From: Pseudomonadota bacterium
GTDB lineage: Bacteria > Pseudomonadota > Gammaproteobacteria > Xanthomonadales > SZUA-38
Direction: 5' to 3'
Length of the DNA stretch: 64,000 bases
Assembly (NCBI GenBank): GCA_039033415.1
Contig: JBCCCR010000018.1
Location: 62,001 to 126,000, forward strand
Shown here: positions 26,682 to 35,717 of the stretch, piece after piece
Numbering within the stretch: position 1 is the stretch's first letter
Layout: every line of letters starts with the position of its first letter
The notes under the pieces: generated by a model
What the model was told of the DNA's origin: nothing
The model's input: the letters and a program-made list of their open reading frames with translations, nothing else
Databases searched by the model: none
Program-made: the position numbers and the translations under genes

Positions 26682-27968
26682 CTAGATGCGATATTCGATG
26701 TAGGCCTCGTCGCGCAGCTCGCGCTCCCACAGGCGAAACTCTTCTTCGGCCTTCAGGCGGCGCAGCGCTTCCCGCGCCTGCCCACGCTGAATGTCGACGG
26801 TCCGGTCCTGTTCACGGGCGCCCTCTTTTTGAAGGATGTGCCACCCGGCTGCCGATTGAAACGGTTGGCTGATCTCACCGTCCGCCAGCGAATCGAGCAC
26901 ACCCTGGACGCGTTCACCGAAGGTGCCCGGGACAAACCACCCCATGTCGCCGCCGAGGTTCGCGGAGCTGGTGTCGTCCGAATACTGCCGGGCCAGCTCG
27001 GAGAAGTCGGACCCACCCGTCACGCGCTCGTGGATATCGGTAATCGTGTCCAGCGCCTCCTCCTGGGTCACCAGCTCTGAGGTTTCCACCATGATGTGCC
27101 GGGCCTTAATCTCGGTCACCATGTTCATGCTTTGAGCGCGATAGTCCGCAACCCGGAACAGGTGGAAGCCTGAGGCGTCGCGAATCGGTCGGGTGAAATC
27201 ACCCTTTTCCATCGCGCCCAGTTCCTGGGCCAGCATGGTTGGCACCTGATTCGCCGGACGCCAGCCCAGATCGCCGCCCTGCAGCGCCTGCGGTCCGTCG
27301 CTATGGGTGATCGCCAGCGTCGAGAAGTCTGAACCTTCCCCGAGCTCACCGTGCAGCGAGTCGGCCTTGTCTCGTGCCTCCTGCACCTGGGTGGGTGACG
27401 CCCCCTCCGGCAGGCCGATCAGAATGTGGGACAGGCGAAACTCACCCTCCGGGCCATCCTGATTTTCCAGAAACAGATCGATCTCGCTTTCGGAGATGTT
27501 GACCCGGCTGTTGGAGACGCGACGTTCCAGCTGCTGAGTGATCAGCTCATCGCGCATGTCCTCCCGGAATCGCTGCCAGCTCAAGCCGTCAGCGACAATG
27601 GTGCGGCGCATCTGTTCCTGAGTGATGCCCGACTGCTGGGCGACCCGGGCAATCGCCTGGTCCACCTCCTGATCACTGACCCTGACGCCGGTCTGGCGGG
27701 CGTTCTGCAGCTTGAGCCGGATGAGCGCAAGCTGGCTCAGGATCTGTCGCTCCAGCGTGCTGCGCGGCGGCAGCGGCTGACCGGTAGCGTTGAACTGCTT
27801 GACCACGTTGGCCACCGAGCGGTCCAGCTCGGTCCGGACGATCACCTCGTCTTCAACCACGGCGACGATGCGCTCGAGAGGTTCAGCACCCACGTTGAGG
27901 CTGGCCAGCAGGCCGGCGGCGGCGAGCAGCGACTTCAGCGGATTAGAAAGCGGTCGGTACATTGTCAT
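26682..27968 (-). CDS. surA: Periplasmic chaperone/peptidyl-prolyl isomerase SurA
   Basis: SurA escorts outer-membrane proteins to the Bam complex. About 428 residues comprise a signal peptide (LLAAAGLLASLNVGA), an N-terminal chaperone domain (IVAVVEDEVIVRTELDRSVA), two parvulin domains (FRLSHILIGLPEGAS and EIKARHIMVETSELV) and a short C-terminal helix. ATG 27968 is preferred because AGGT precedes it by 7 bases; the start lies within the end of lptD (26-base overlap). Confidence 0.93.
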   Translation of the reverse strand: MTMYRPLSNPLKSLLAAAGLLASLNVGAEPLERIVAVVEDEVIVRTELDRSVANVVKQFNATGQPLPPRSTLERQILSQLALIRLKLQNARQTGVRVSDQEVDQAIARVAQQSGITQEQMRRTIVADGLSWQRFREDMRDELITQQLERRVSNSRVNISESEIDLFLENQDGPEGEFRLSHILIGLPEGASPTQVQEARDKADSLHGELGEGSDFSTLAITHSDGPQALQGGDLGWRPANQVPTMLAQELGAMEKGDFTRPIRDASGFHLFRVADYRAQSMNMVTEIKARHIMVETSELVTQEEALDTITDIHERVTGGSDFSELARQYSDDTSSANLGGDMGWFVPGTFGERVQGVLDSLADGEISQPFQSAAGWHILQKEGAREQDRTVDIQRGQAREALRRLKAEEEFRLWERELRDEAYIEYRI

Positions 27969-30210
27969 AGCGGTAACCTGCAATAGCTTGTTCCAGCACC
28001 CTTCCGGTGCCGCGACCCAGAGAGCCCAGGCCTTTCAGTTCCAGTTCAAAATAGAGGGCGTTTCGATAATCGCCGTCCAAAGTCCTTACAAAGCGCCGCA
28101 CCATCAGGCGGGTTGCCCAGCAGCAGCTCTGATATTCAAAGCCGGCCAATCCTTCCAGCAACGCCTCGTCCTGAAAGGAATAATTGGCCCGCCCCAGCAC
28201 CGCCCAGCGCTCGTTGAGGGGCCACCAGGCGGAGACATCCACCTGATCTACCACCTGCGACCGCTGACGATAAGCAAAGTTCAGCAGCCGTCCCTCAGCG
28301 CCGCGATAGCGGACGCTGAGCTGGCGCTGCTGCAGACGATCGTTCCCGACCAGCGGCTCGGGCTCATACTGCAGCCCCAGCACCACGCGCCAGTTGTTGC
28401 TCGGGCGCCAGGTCAGCTCGCCCACCAGGGGCGAGGTGTCGCGATCGTCCGCTGCCGTGCCGGTCAAACCCACCCGACGATCGCGGAAGTGCACAATCGT
28501 GCCGACGCTGGCTTCCAGCACATCCCGGCCGCCGTCCAGCAGCCGGGTGGTCAGCGCCAGCGTCAGCTGGCTCGCGTCACCTTGCCGATCAGCGCCGGAA
28601 AAACGGTTATACCTGAAAAGCTGCCCAAAACTGAAGGTCAGATCCCGGGTGTCGAAGGTCGGAATCTCGTCCTGCGCCTCAAAGGGCACGTAGAGCAGGT
28701 AAAAGCGCGGCTCCAGCGTCTGGGTGTAGCGCGCGCCGCTGCGCTCCAGAAACAGCCTGCCGTCGAGCTCCGCAATCGGCGTGGTGCGCGACGGCGAGTC
28801 ATCGAGATCCCCGGCCCGGCTGTCCAGCCGGTACTGCGTGTGACGAACGCTCAAAGACGGCTCGAGCATCCACGCAGCGCCGGCAAACGTGCGCGACAGG
28901 CGCGGCATGAGGTCGAGGCGCCAGCCCTCGTCACCGATATCCCGGTCGAAGGCCACCAGCTCCGTATCCACCTCGAGCCGGGTGGAACCGAGCGGCAGGT
29001 CCAGCTGATAGTTGAGCCGCGGCAGCCGGGAATAGGGCTCAGCGGTGGCGGCCAGCGTGTCGTCGACGCTGGTGTAGTCGTCGACCGCCAGCGAGGCGTT
29101 CCAGTAGCGGCCGGCTGTGCTCAGCTGCGCCAGGGAGCGAAGGAAGCTGCGCGAGTTGGCCGAAAGGCTGTTGCCCAGATCCTCGAAGTAGCGATCGTCC
29201 GAGACGTGGTTGAGATCCACGAACAGCGACCACCGGTCGCCGAGGCGGCCGGCATGCTGGAGCCAGCTGTAACTGCGGCGCTGGCCGGTTCGATCGTCAT
29301 CGGGCAGTACCTCGAAGCCCAGCTCTCCCTGGGACCGCCGCCCCAGGTAGCGATACTCCCCCATGAGCATCGGCCCCCGGTCGGTGATCAGGCGTGGCGT
29401 CAGCGTCAGGTCTCGCTCCGGCGCCAGATTGAAGTAGTAGGGAATCGATGCGTCGAGGCCGTCGTCGTTTGATCCGCCGATCGCCGGCAGCAGGAAGCCT
29501 GACTGGCGCCGATCGTCGAGCGGAAAGGCCGCGTAGGGAAGATAGAGGAGCGGGACCGACTTGAACCGCAGGGTCAGGGCCCGAGCGGTTCCCCGGCCGG
29601 CCTCATGATCCAGCGACATCCGGTCAGCGCTGATCTGCCAGTCGCTGACCCCCGTCGGGCAGGTGGTAAACGTGACGGCCTTAAGGTCGGTGCGGGCTTC
29701 GCCGAAGCGCTGGGCGCTGTCAGCGCTGCCGCGCCCGGCGCCGCGGCCGAGCCAGTAGTCGAGCAGATCGATGTCGACCTCGCGGCCGCTGAGATCCAGC
29801 TCGGCCTGCTCCGCGCGGATCGTCAGCTCGGGACTGAAGTAACGCACCGAGCCAGTTGCGCTGGCGATGTTGGTCTGGCGGTCCAGGCTCACCTGGTCCG
29901 CCTGCAGCCGCTGGCCGGCCTGGGAGACGTCGACACCGCCGCTGAAAACGCTAAACCCCAGCTGGCTCAGGTCGAGCTGCGGCGCCAGCACGCCAACGGC
30001 GTCCGGCGGCAGCTCAGCGGCAAAGGGCTGTGCTTGCGGCGTTTCCGCCTGGCGGCAGGCGAGCGGGTCTTGGGCCCACGCCGGGAGCGAGAGCAACCAT
30101 AGACACGCGGCAAAACCGCAGGGGCGAAAACACTGGACCAAAAGACTGTTACCGAACGCAGGCGCCGGCACCTTCGCACGTTTGCTGGCGCCAGGCAACG
30201 CGCCGCTCAT
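27943..30210 (-). CDS. lptD: LPS-assembly outer-membrane protein LptD
   Basis: LptD is the outer-membrane beta-barrel that with LptE inserts lipopolysaccharide into the outer leaflet. About 755 residues include a signal peptide (AACLWLLSLPAWA, after a long polar n-region), the OstA/LptA-like jellyroll (DVSQAGQRLQADQVSLDRQT) and the C-terminal barrel. The cysteine pattern is kept: CRQ just after cleavage, TTCPTG, and the paired cysteines in YQSCCWATRL, which form the essential disulfides. ATG 30210 overlaps the aminopeptidase stop (ATGA); an open frame to 30255 exists but is not used. Confidence 0.93.
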   Translation of the reverse strand: MSGALPGASKRAKVPAPAFGNSLLVQCFRPCGFAACLWLLSLPAWAQDPLACRQAETPQAQPFAAELPPDAVGVLAPQLDLSQLGFSVFSGGVDVSQAGQRLQADQVSLDRQTNIASATGSVRYFSPELTIRAEQAELDLSGREVDIDLLDYWLGRGAGRGSADSAQRFGEARTDLKAVTFTTCPTGVSDWQISADRMSLDHEAGRGTARALTLRFKSVPLLYLPYAAFPLDDRRQSGFLLPAIGGSNDDGLDASIPYYFNLAPERDLTLTPRLITDRGPMLMGEYRYLGRRSQGELGFEVLPDDDRTGQRRSYSWLQHAGRLGDRWSLFVDLNHVSDDRYFEDLGNSLSANSRSFLRSLAQLSTAGRYWNASLAVDDYTSVDDTLAATAEPYSRLPRLNYQLDLPLGSTRLEVDTELVAFDRDIGDEGWRLDLMPRLSRTFAGAAWMLEPSLSVRHTQYRLDSRAGDLDDSPSRTTPIAELDGRLFLERSGARYTQTLEPRFYLLYVPFEAQDEIPTFDTRDLTFSFGQLFRYNRFSGADRQGDASQLTLALTTRLLDGGRDVLEASVGTIVHFRDRRVGLTGTAADDRDTSPLVGELTWRPSNNWRVVLGLQYEPEPLVGNDRLQQRQLSVRYRGAEGRLLNFAYRQRSQVVDQVDVSAWWPLNERWAVLGRANYSFQDEALLEGLAGFEYQSCCWATRLMVRRFVRTLDGDYRNALYFELELKGLGSLGRGTGRVLEQAIAGYRYDNVPTAF

Positions 30211-31310
30211 CGGTCCGGCTGACCCGCGGGCTGTGCCGGGGCTTCGCCCGGCCACTGGGGCGGAGCTTGCTGCCCCAGCGCCTCTAAACGACTCTGCCGC
30301 TCCGACCGCGGCAGGTCAGCAAGCTCTTCCGCGGCACGGTAGAAACAGGGCCAGGACCGCTCACATCGTTCGAACAGCGCAACAAACGCCGGCACCGCCA
30401 GCTCGTAGGTTGAAAACAGGGCCAGGCGCGCGTTGTTGGGACCCTCACCCTCAAACCAGTGATCGATTGGGCTGGCGCCCTGCCAGCGTTCTTTCAGGGT
30501 ATCGTGACGGCGGCGAAAGCTGTCGAAGATCGCCGCCTTTTGCTGCGCCGGCGCGGTGTCCTCCCCGCGGTACAACAGCTCTAGCTCCCCCCGAACCTCC
30601 AGGACCAGCTGATCAAACTCTCTCCGCAATACCTCGGCCTGAGGATTGCTGATCGGGACGTCCCCCAGCTGCTGCTGTCGGGCCCAGGCCTGACGGCCAA
30701 GCTTTTCCACCGCGGTGGCAAACGATTCGTTGAAGGTGCTGTCGTCCAGCACGTACAGCCGCTCGTGGGCAAGCTCGTGAAACAGCACGCCCGCCAGCTG
30801 CAAATCCGAATAGCGCAGCATCGTGGACAGAACCGGGTCGTTGGCAAAACCCAGCGTCGAATAGGCCAGGCCCGGAACTAGCGCAACGTCATAGCCATTC
30901 TTGGCCAGCCGGTCCCGCTCCGCTTCTGCCTGGCGGCGGCTAAAGTAGCCGCGGTAATTGAAACAACCGACAAACGGGTAGCACCAGCGGCGCGGCGAAA
31001 GCGAATAGGCCGGCGCAGCGCTGAGAAGCCAGAGGGTCACGTCGCGCTCGAGGTCAACGTAGTCGGTATAGCTGCCGGAATCGGGGAGCAGGAGCTCGTC
31101 GATCGCAAAGCTGCGGATGGCGATGACCGTCTCCAGCCGACGCTTGAGCTCGGGCTCCAGGTCGGGGTCGGCGAGCAGTTTCTTGATGTCTTCCTTGCCG
31201 CGCGTGATCTGCCAGTGACCCTTGACCGCCTGCCCGTAGTAAGAGACGGTGGCGCAGCCTGACAGGAGCAGGCACAACCCACAGAAGACCAGGAGGCGTG
31301 CGATGGGCAC
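30207..31310 (-). CDS. Lipoprotein zinc aminopeptidase-like protein (PF10023 type)
   Basis: About 367 residues, with a lipoprotein signal (RLLVFCGLCLLLSGC, lipobox LLSGC) and the zinc motif HELAHE in GVLFHELAHERLYVLDD, followed by NESFATAVEKLG, matching the predicted-aminopeptidase family. A conserved middle part reads WCYPFVGCFNYRGYFSRRQA. The GTG at 31310 is the only start that keeps the signal peptide; no Shine-Dalgarno is visible. Its 5' end overlaps the divergent methyltransferase start by 8 bases. It runs into lptD with a 4-base overlap and is the probable first gene of that operon. Substrate unknown. Confidence 0.82.
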   Translation of the reverse strand: MPIARLLVFCGLCLLLSGCATVSYYGQAVKGHWQITRGKEDIKKLLADPDLEPELKRRLETVIAIRSFAIDELLLPDSGSYTDYVDLERDVTLWLLSAAPAYSLSPRRWCYPFVGCFNYRGYFSRRQAEAERDRLAKNGYDVALVPGLAYSTLGFANDPVLSTMLRYSDLQLAGVLFHELAHERLYVLDDSTFNESFATAVEKLGRQAWARQQQLGDVPISNPQAEVLRREFDQLVLEVRGELELLYRGEDTAPAQQKAAIFDSFRRRHDTLKERWQGASPIDHWFEGEGPNNARLALFSTYELAVPAFVALFERCERSWPCFYRAAEELADLPRSERQSRLEALGQQAPPQWPGEAPAQPAGQPDR

Positions 31311-32055
31311 CCGGGCGGTGAACAACTGGTTTGCCGATGAGCAGTTCTGGAACACGTTCGGCGATTGTATGTTCCATCCCGCCAGCTTTCGAGTGGCGCA
31401 GGAGCAGGCCCCGCTCCTGGTGGAGCTCGCCGGTGGCCAGCAGCACCGGATCCTCGACCTTGGCTGTGGCCCGGGACGACACGCGGTGCCGCTGGCAAAG
31501 CTTGACCAGCAGGTCACGGGGGTGGACCTGATCGGCGTCCTGCTCGACCAGGCGCGAGAGGTGGCGACGACTGCAGGGGCGCAGGTTGAGTGGGTTCAGG
31601 CCGACATGCGGGAATTCGCCAGACCAGACTCCTTTGACCTGATCATTTCGATGTGGTCGAGCTTCGGCTACTTCGACGATCCGGCTGACGACCTGCGTGT
31701 GCTGCAGCGCTGCCGCGAGAATCTGGCGCCTGGCGGCACCCTGGTGCTCGACATTGTGGGCAAGGAGATCGTCTGTCGCGATCTGGAGCCCGTCCACGTC
31801 ACGGAACTGGACGACGGCGCGATGCTGGTCGAGCGGCCGGTGCTGGAAGAACAGATGACCGTTTACAGCAACGAATGGACGCTGATCCGGGACGGCGTCG
31901 CTCACCGGGCGCATTGGCATCACCAGCTTTACAGCGGTGCGGAGCTCCGCAACCTGCTGACCACCGCCGGTTTCGAGCAGATCGAACTGAAGGCTGACCT
32001 GTCCGGCACGGACTACGACTTCGACGCCGAGCGGCTGGTGGCCGTTGCACGGTGA
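31303..32055 (+). CDS. Class I SAM-dependent methyltransferase
   Basis: The 250-residue methyltransferase has motif I ILDLGCGPGRHAVPLA, an acidic residue at VTGVDLIG, and DLIISMWSSFGYFDDPADDL after it. The architecture resembles small-molecule methyltransferases of the Methyltransf_25 kind; substrate is not indicated. ATG 31303 is chosen because AGGAGG (31291-31296) lies six bases upstream. It is co-directional with the glycosyltransferase and aldolase genes, with a GTGA junction to the next frame. Confidence 0.85.
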   Translation: MGTRAVNNWFADEQFWNTFGDCMFHPASFRVAQEQAPLLVELAGGQQHRILDLGCGPGRHAVPLAKLDQQVTGVDLIGVLLDQAREVATTAGAQVEWVQADMREFARPDSFDLIISMWSSFGYFDDPADDLRVLQRCRENLAPGGTLVLDIVGKEIVCRDLEPVHVTELDDGAMLVERPVLEEQMTVYSNEWTLIRDGVAHRAHWHHQLYSGAELRNLLTTAGFEQIELKADLSGTDYDFDAERLVAVAR

Positions 32056-33064
32056 GCGCCGCGGTGGACCAACCCCTCACCCTGACCGTTGTGGTGCCGG
32101 TCTTTAATGAAGCAGAAAATCTAGCGGCGCTGCACCGGCGCCTGGCCGACGCGCTCCAGCCCACGAATCTGTGCTGGGACGTGCTTTACGTCGATGACGG
32201 CAGCACCGACCAGAGTCTGCCGGTCATCCGCCAGCTGGCCGCTGACGAGCCGACCGTCGGCTGGCTGTCGTTAAGCCGGAACTTTGGCAAAGAGCTCGCG
32301 ATGACCGCCGGGCTGGACCACACCAGCACAGATGCGGTGGTCATCATCGATGCGGACCTGCAAGATCCGCCGGAGCTGATTCCCGCGCTGATCGAACGCT
32401 GGCGTGAAGGCTATGACGTCGTTTACGCGCAGCGGACCGCGCGGGCCGGAGAATCGCTGGTCAAACGCGGCTGGCGGCCGGTTTTTATCGGGTCATCAAC
32501 TGGCTTTCCCGAACCCGGGTGCCGCCGGATACCGGCGACTTCCGATTGCTCAGCCGACGCGCCGTCAAGGCGCTGGGCCGGCTTCGGGAGCGCCATCGGT
32601 TTATGAAAGGACTGTTCGCCTGGGTCGGCTATCGGCAGATTGCCGTGCCCTACGAACGCGAACCAAGGCTGGGCGGCAGCACCAAGTTCAGCTATCGGTC
32701 CTTGTGGAATTTTGCGCTGGAGGGCATCACCAGCTTCAGCAACGTCCCGCTGAAGGCGGCCTCCTACCTTGGCATCGGGGCCTCGCTTGGGGCCATGGTC
32801 TACGGGTTCTACATCATCGCCAAGACGCTACTCTACGGCGATCCGGTGCCCGGCTATCCCTCGCTGATGGTCGTCATTCTGTTTCTCGGCGGCGTCCAGC
32901 TGCTGGCCCTTGGCATCATCGGCGAATACCTTGGCCGGGTGTTTGTGGAAGCCAAGCAGCGGCCCCTCTACCTGGTCGGCGAGAGCCAGCCCGTTTCACG
33001 CCATGCCGGTCGCTCGGAGAACCCTCGGGAAGCGAGCCTGAAGGCGGTACCCTCGGGTGACTGA
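32052..33064 (+). pseudogene. Family 2 glycosyltransferase (DPM1/GtrB-like), frameshifted
   Basis: Together two frames encode one polyprenyl-phosphate-type glycosyltransferase. Frame 1 (32052 to about 32486) holds VVVPVFNEAENLAALHRRLA, VLYVDDGSTDQS and IIDADLQDPPELI. Frame 2 (about 32483-33064) holds RVINWLSRTRVPPDTGDFRL, GGSTKFSYRSLWNFALEGI and two C-terminal membrane helices (YLGIGASLGAMVYGFYIIAK, PSLMVVILFLGGVQLLALGI). The break is at a run of five T at 32482-32486: a sixth T would restore the expected ...RPVFYRVINW.... Both halves look well conserved, so this is a recent lesion, a base-call error, or slippage that makes the full protein. It would move sugars to or from an undecaprenyl carrier. 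Confidence 0.85.
32482..32486 (+). other. T5 homopolymer frameshift site
   Basis: The five-T run where the glycosyltransferase frame changes. A -1 shift here, re-reading one T after the Phe codon, joins the two halves without loss or gain of residues. Confidence 0.8.
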
Positions 33065-33680
33065 CGCGCGTGAGGGCGTCATTCAGTATGACCTGCGCCA
33101 CACCGGTGAACCACTGAAACCCGAGCCGGACCTGCCGCTGCTGTGCCGGTGGCACAACGTGTTTCGCCGGCTCGGCTGGCTCGGTCGCGATCCAAATCGC
33201 TACGGCGGCGACGCCTACGGCAACCTGAGCTTTCGGTCTGCCGCCGGCAGCGGGTTTGTGATCAGCGGGACCCAGACCGGTGACGTTGAGCTGGGGCAAG
33301 AGCACGTCTCCCGAGTCATCGACGTGGACCTGAGCCAGAACTTCCTGGCGGCACGGGGTCCGGCGAGACCCTCCTCGGAGGCGTTAACCCACGCCGCCGC
33401 CTACCGGCTGGGCCCGTCGGTTCGATGGGTCTTTCATGTGCATGAGCCGACCATCTGGGCCCAGTCCGCCAACCTGGGCCTGCCACAAAGCGATCCTCAG
33501 ATCGGTTACGGGACCCCCGCGATGGCCGAGGAGCTGGCACGGCTTCACGAGAGTCCGGCCGGAAGCGGCATCCTGTCGATGGGTGGGCACCGGGACGGCG
33601 TCCTCAGCTTCGGTGAGAGCGCTGAGCAGGCGGCGGTTGAGCTGTTTCAGGCGTATGCCGCAGCGCTGGCGCTCCCCTGA
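33057..33680 (+). CDS. Class II aldolase/adducin-like protein
   Basis: This 207-residue protein is similar to the class II aldolase/adducin N-terminal family. It has YGGDAYGNLSFRS (the conserved GN.S loop), VFHVHEPTIW (zinc HxH-like site) and a third histidine in MGGHRDGVLSFG. The fuculose-aldolase type Glu-based active site cannot be confirmed. It may be metal-dependent aldolase, epimerase or dehydratase-like. GTG 33057 overlaps the glycosyltransferase end. It converges on the sulfotransferase gene with a 13-base gap. Confidence 0.75.
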   Translation: MTDAREGVIQYDLRHTGEPLKPEPDLPLLCRWHNVFRRLGWLGRDPNRYGGDAYGNLSFRSAAGSGFVISGTQTGDVELGQEHVSRVIDVDLSQNFLAARGPARPSSEALTHAAAYRLGPSVRWVFHVHEPTIWAQSANLGLPQSDPQIGYGTPAMAEELARLHESPAGSGILSMGGHRDGVLSFGESAEQAAVELFQAYAAALALP

Positions 33681-33693
33681 CCCACCGCGGCGA

Positions 33694-34713
33694 TCAGGCG
33701 TTGAACGCTTCAGCCCATCGTAGCCCTCGCTGGATTTCGTCCGTGTGCTCTTTAGCCGATTGCTCGAGCTCCGCCTGCCGGCTGCTGCGGTCGTAGCGCA
33801 TGGCTGGGTCTTTGGAGTACCCCTGAGCGATCTCACCCCGGGCTGCTTGCTCGATCTGTTCCTCGCTGGGTGTGATGCCATAGAACGCGGCAATTCGAGC
33901 CAGCTGCGTCACCGGCTCGGCCAGAAACCTTTCAAAATCCACGCTGAGAACACGCTCGCCCGGTGCCGCCGACGTCAGCTCGGCCTCGGCGGCGTCCAGC
34001 GATCGGTTGACCGCCAGCCAGCTCATGGCGGCCAGCTCGCCGGGCGTCAGCTGATATAGCCTTACGCTCGGACCCAGCCCCAGGGCCTGCAGGTCAGCCA
34101 GCCGGGTCTGGGAGAAGTGGTACAGCTCCTGCCGCCGCAGTTCGCTTCGCAGCATCGTCTGGAGATAGCTTTCCAGGGGGATACCCACGCGCAGGGCCCG
34201 GTGTTCAGGGTGGCTGGCCAGCAGCGGCCCTGCCAGCCTGCCGCAGTCGCTGGTTGCCTTTACCAGCGTCGGCAGCGACGGCTCGTAGCGCCGGGTCAGC
34301 AGCCTGAGCTGCTGGTCGAGATGTCCGTCGAAGTCGGCCGGGTCCATCAGGCTGAGGGGGCTCGCGAGGTCGCGCTGAAACACCGCCAGGGCGCGCAGCG
34401 TCATAGGTTCGCGCAGCGCCAGCAGCGGGCTGAGCTGCTCCAGCATGCGGCTGAGGTAGGTGGAGCCGCAGTGACCGTGATGAAACACCCACAGCGCCGG
34501 CAACACCTCGACCTCCGCCAGCGGCTCCCGACACGCCGCCATCGCAACAATCTGCTGCTCGGCGCTGGGCGCCGCGATACGTTCATCGAGAAACAGCGAG
34601 CGGCGGTAGCTGTCGGCGGTCATCGGCCGCAGCAAGAATCTGCGCGTTGGCAGGTCCAGCTGCTGGCAGAACCAGTCCGGCGTGTCGAGCCGGACCTGGG
34701 GCGGCAGGCTCAA
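33694..34713 (-). CDS. Sulfotransferase-like P-loop protein
   Basis: The 339-residue protein has LWVFHHGHCGSTYLSRMLEQ, which resembles the PAPS 5'-phosphosulfate loop (HxGSTxL), a conserved REPMTLR stretch and a C-terminal part with VLSVDFERFLAEP that is typical of bacterial sulfotransferases. Acceptor unknown. It overlaps the 2OG-oxygenase gene by 4 bases and follows a CadC-TPR gene, so the three form one operon. Such combined clusters suggest peptide or small-molecule modification, but that is inference. Confidence 0.75.
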   Translation of the reverse strand: MSLPPQVRLDTPDWFCQQLDLPTRRFLLRPMTADSYRRSLFLDERIAAPSAEQQIVAMAACREPLAEVEVLPALWVFHHGHCGSTYLSRMLEQLSPLLALREPMTLRALAVFQRDLASPLSLMDPADFDGHLDQQLRLLTRRYEPSLPTLVKATSDCGRLAGPLLASHPEHRALRVGIPLESYLQTMLRSELRRQELYHFSQTRLADLQALGLGPSVRLYQLTPGELAAMSWLAVNRSLDAAEAELTSAAPGERVLSVDFERFLAEPVTQLARIAAFYGITPSEEQIEQAARGEIAQGYSKDPAMRYDRSSRQAELEQSAKEHTDEIQRGLRWAEAFNA

Positions 34714-35717
34714 ACGCGTCGTTCCATGGGCACTTCGCGAAACTGGTCGGGCTGCGAGTAGAAAAAACTGACCAGCGCAAACCGAACGCCTTCGGTCACG
34801 GGCCTGGCCTGGTGCGCGAGATTACAGGAGAACACCACGGCGGCGCCCTCCTCTGGCTTGAAGCACTGGCCATACTCGGGGAAACACAGCTCCCCGGCGG
34901 CGTAGTCATCGGTGTTCAGGTTGAGCGTCATGGCAAAGCGACGGTGGGCCGTATCCTCGCCGTCGTTGTCGCGGTGCGGGGCAAAATGACCGCCGTCGCG
35001 AGCGTCATACGCCACCACCTTGACCCCTTCGAAGTGGGTGACCTCGTAGTTGAATGCCCACTGGATTTCCGGCAGCAGGCAAAGGCGCAGCCGGGTCTCA
35101 ACCGTCTGCCATAGCGGGTGGTTGTGGGTCATCCGGTGTTCACGCCGGATTTTGACGTCGGGATCAGGCTCATAGACCGCCTTCCCCTGCGCCAGCCGGT
35201 ACACCCCCGAGGCCTCGTTATCCTGGTGATACGCCGCGATCAGCTGCCGACAAAGCTCGCCCGACATCACCCGCGGGACCACCAGCACCGGCGCGTGCTG
35301 AGCGGCCTCGTCGGCGGCCTCCAGGCGCTGCCTCAGCTGATCCGGATCGGTCCCCGTCAGCGGCTGGCGCTGCAGCAGCCGAAACTGGCGATCGAGTACG
35401 AGAACGGCAGGATCAGGCGCTCGACTTAAGAATGCGGCGACCTGGCCGTCGTCAGCCAGCAGCAGATCAACTCCCGCGATCGGCGCCAACCGGGTCGGCC
35501 CCGAAACCACCTGCAGCACCACCAGCAGGGCATCACCGGAGGCGAGACGCGAGAGCTGCGCCTGCTGCTCCGGGGCCAGGGGCGAGGGGCTGACCACCAG
35601 CACCTGAGGCCGTCCGCAGCATTCTGCGTAGTAGTTGACCGGACGATGGCTTCGCTCGGGCCGTAAAAAGTTCGGCAGCCGCTGGCCCTCGATCAGGAGT
35701 TCCGTACCCAACGTCAT
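34710..35717 (-). CDS. 2-oxoglutarate/Fe(II) dioxygenase with peroxiredoxin-like N-terminal region
   Basis: The C-terminal half (about residues 195-330) is a prolyl-4-hydroxylase-type 2OG-Fe(II) domain: FAPHRDNDGEDTAHRRFAMT gives the H-x-D pair and SCNLAHQARPVTEGVRFALV gives the distal His and the 2OG-binding Arg. The N-terminal half (LPNFLRPERSHRPVNYYAEC, PQVLVVSPS, ADDGQVAAFL, AVLVLDRQFRLL) looks like a degraded thioredoxin/peroxiredoxin fold. The substrate is unknown. It overlaps both neighbours by 1-4 bases. Confidence 0.85.
   Translation of the reverse strand: MTLGTELLIEGQRLPNFLRPERSHRPVNYYAECCGRPQVLVVSPSPLAPEQQAQLSRLASGDALLVVLQVVSGPTRLAPIAGVDLLLADDGQVAAFLSRAPDPAVLVLDRQFRLLQRQPLTGTDPDQLRQRLEAADEAAQHAPVLVVPRVMSGELCRQLIAAYHQDNEASGVYRLAQGKAVYEPDPDVKIRREHRMTHNHPLWQTVETRLRLCLLPEIQWAFNYEVTHFEGVKVVAYDARDGGHFAPHRDNDGEDTAHRRFAMTLNLNTDDYAAGELCFPEYGQCFKPEEGAAVVFSCNLAHQARPVTEGVRFALVSFFYSQPDQFREVPMERRV

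Noticed and set aside
27790-29472. 560-codon open frame antisense to lptD
   Set aside because: High-GC antisense shadow; lptD has a signal peptide, cysteine pattern and operon context.
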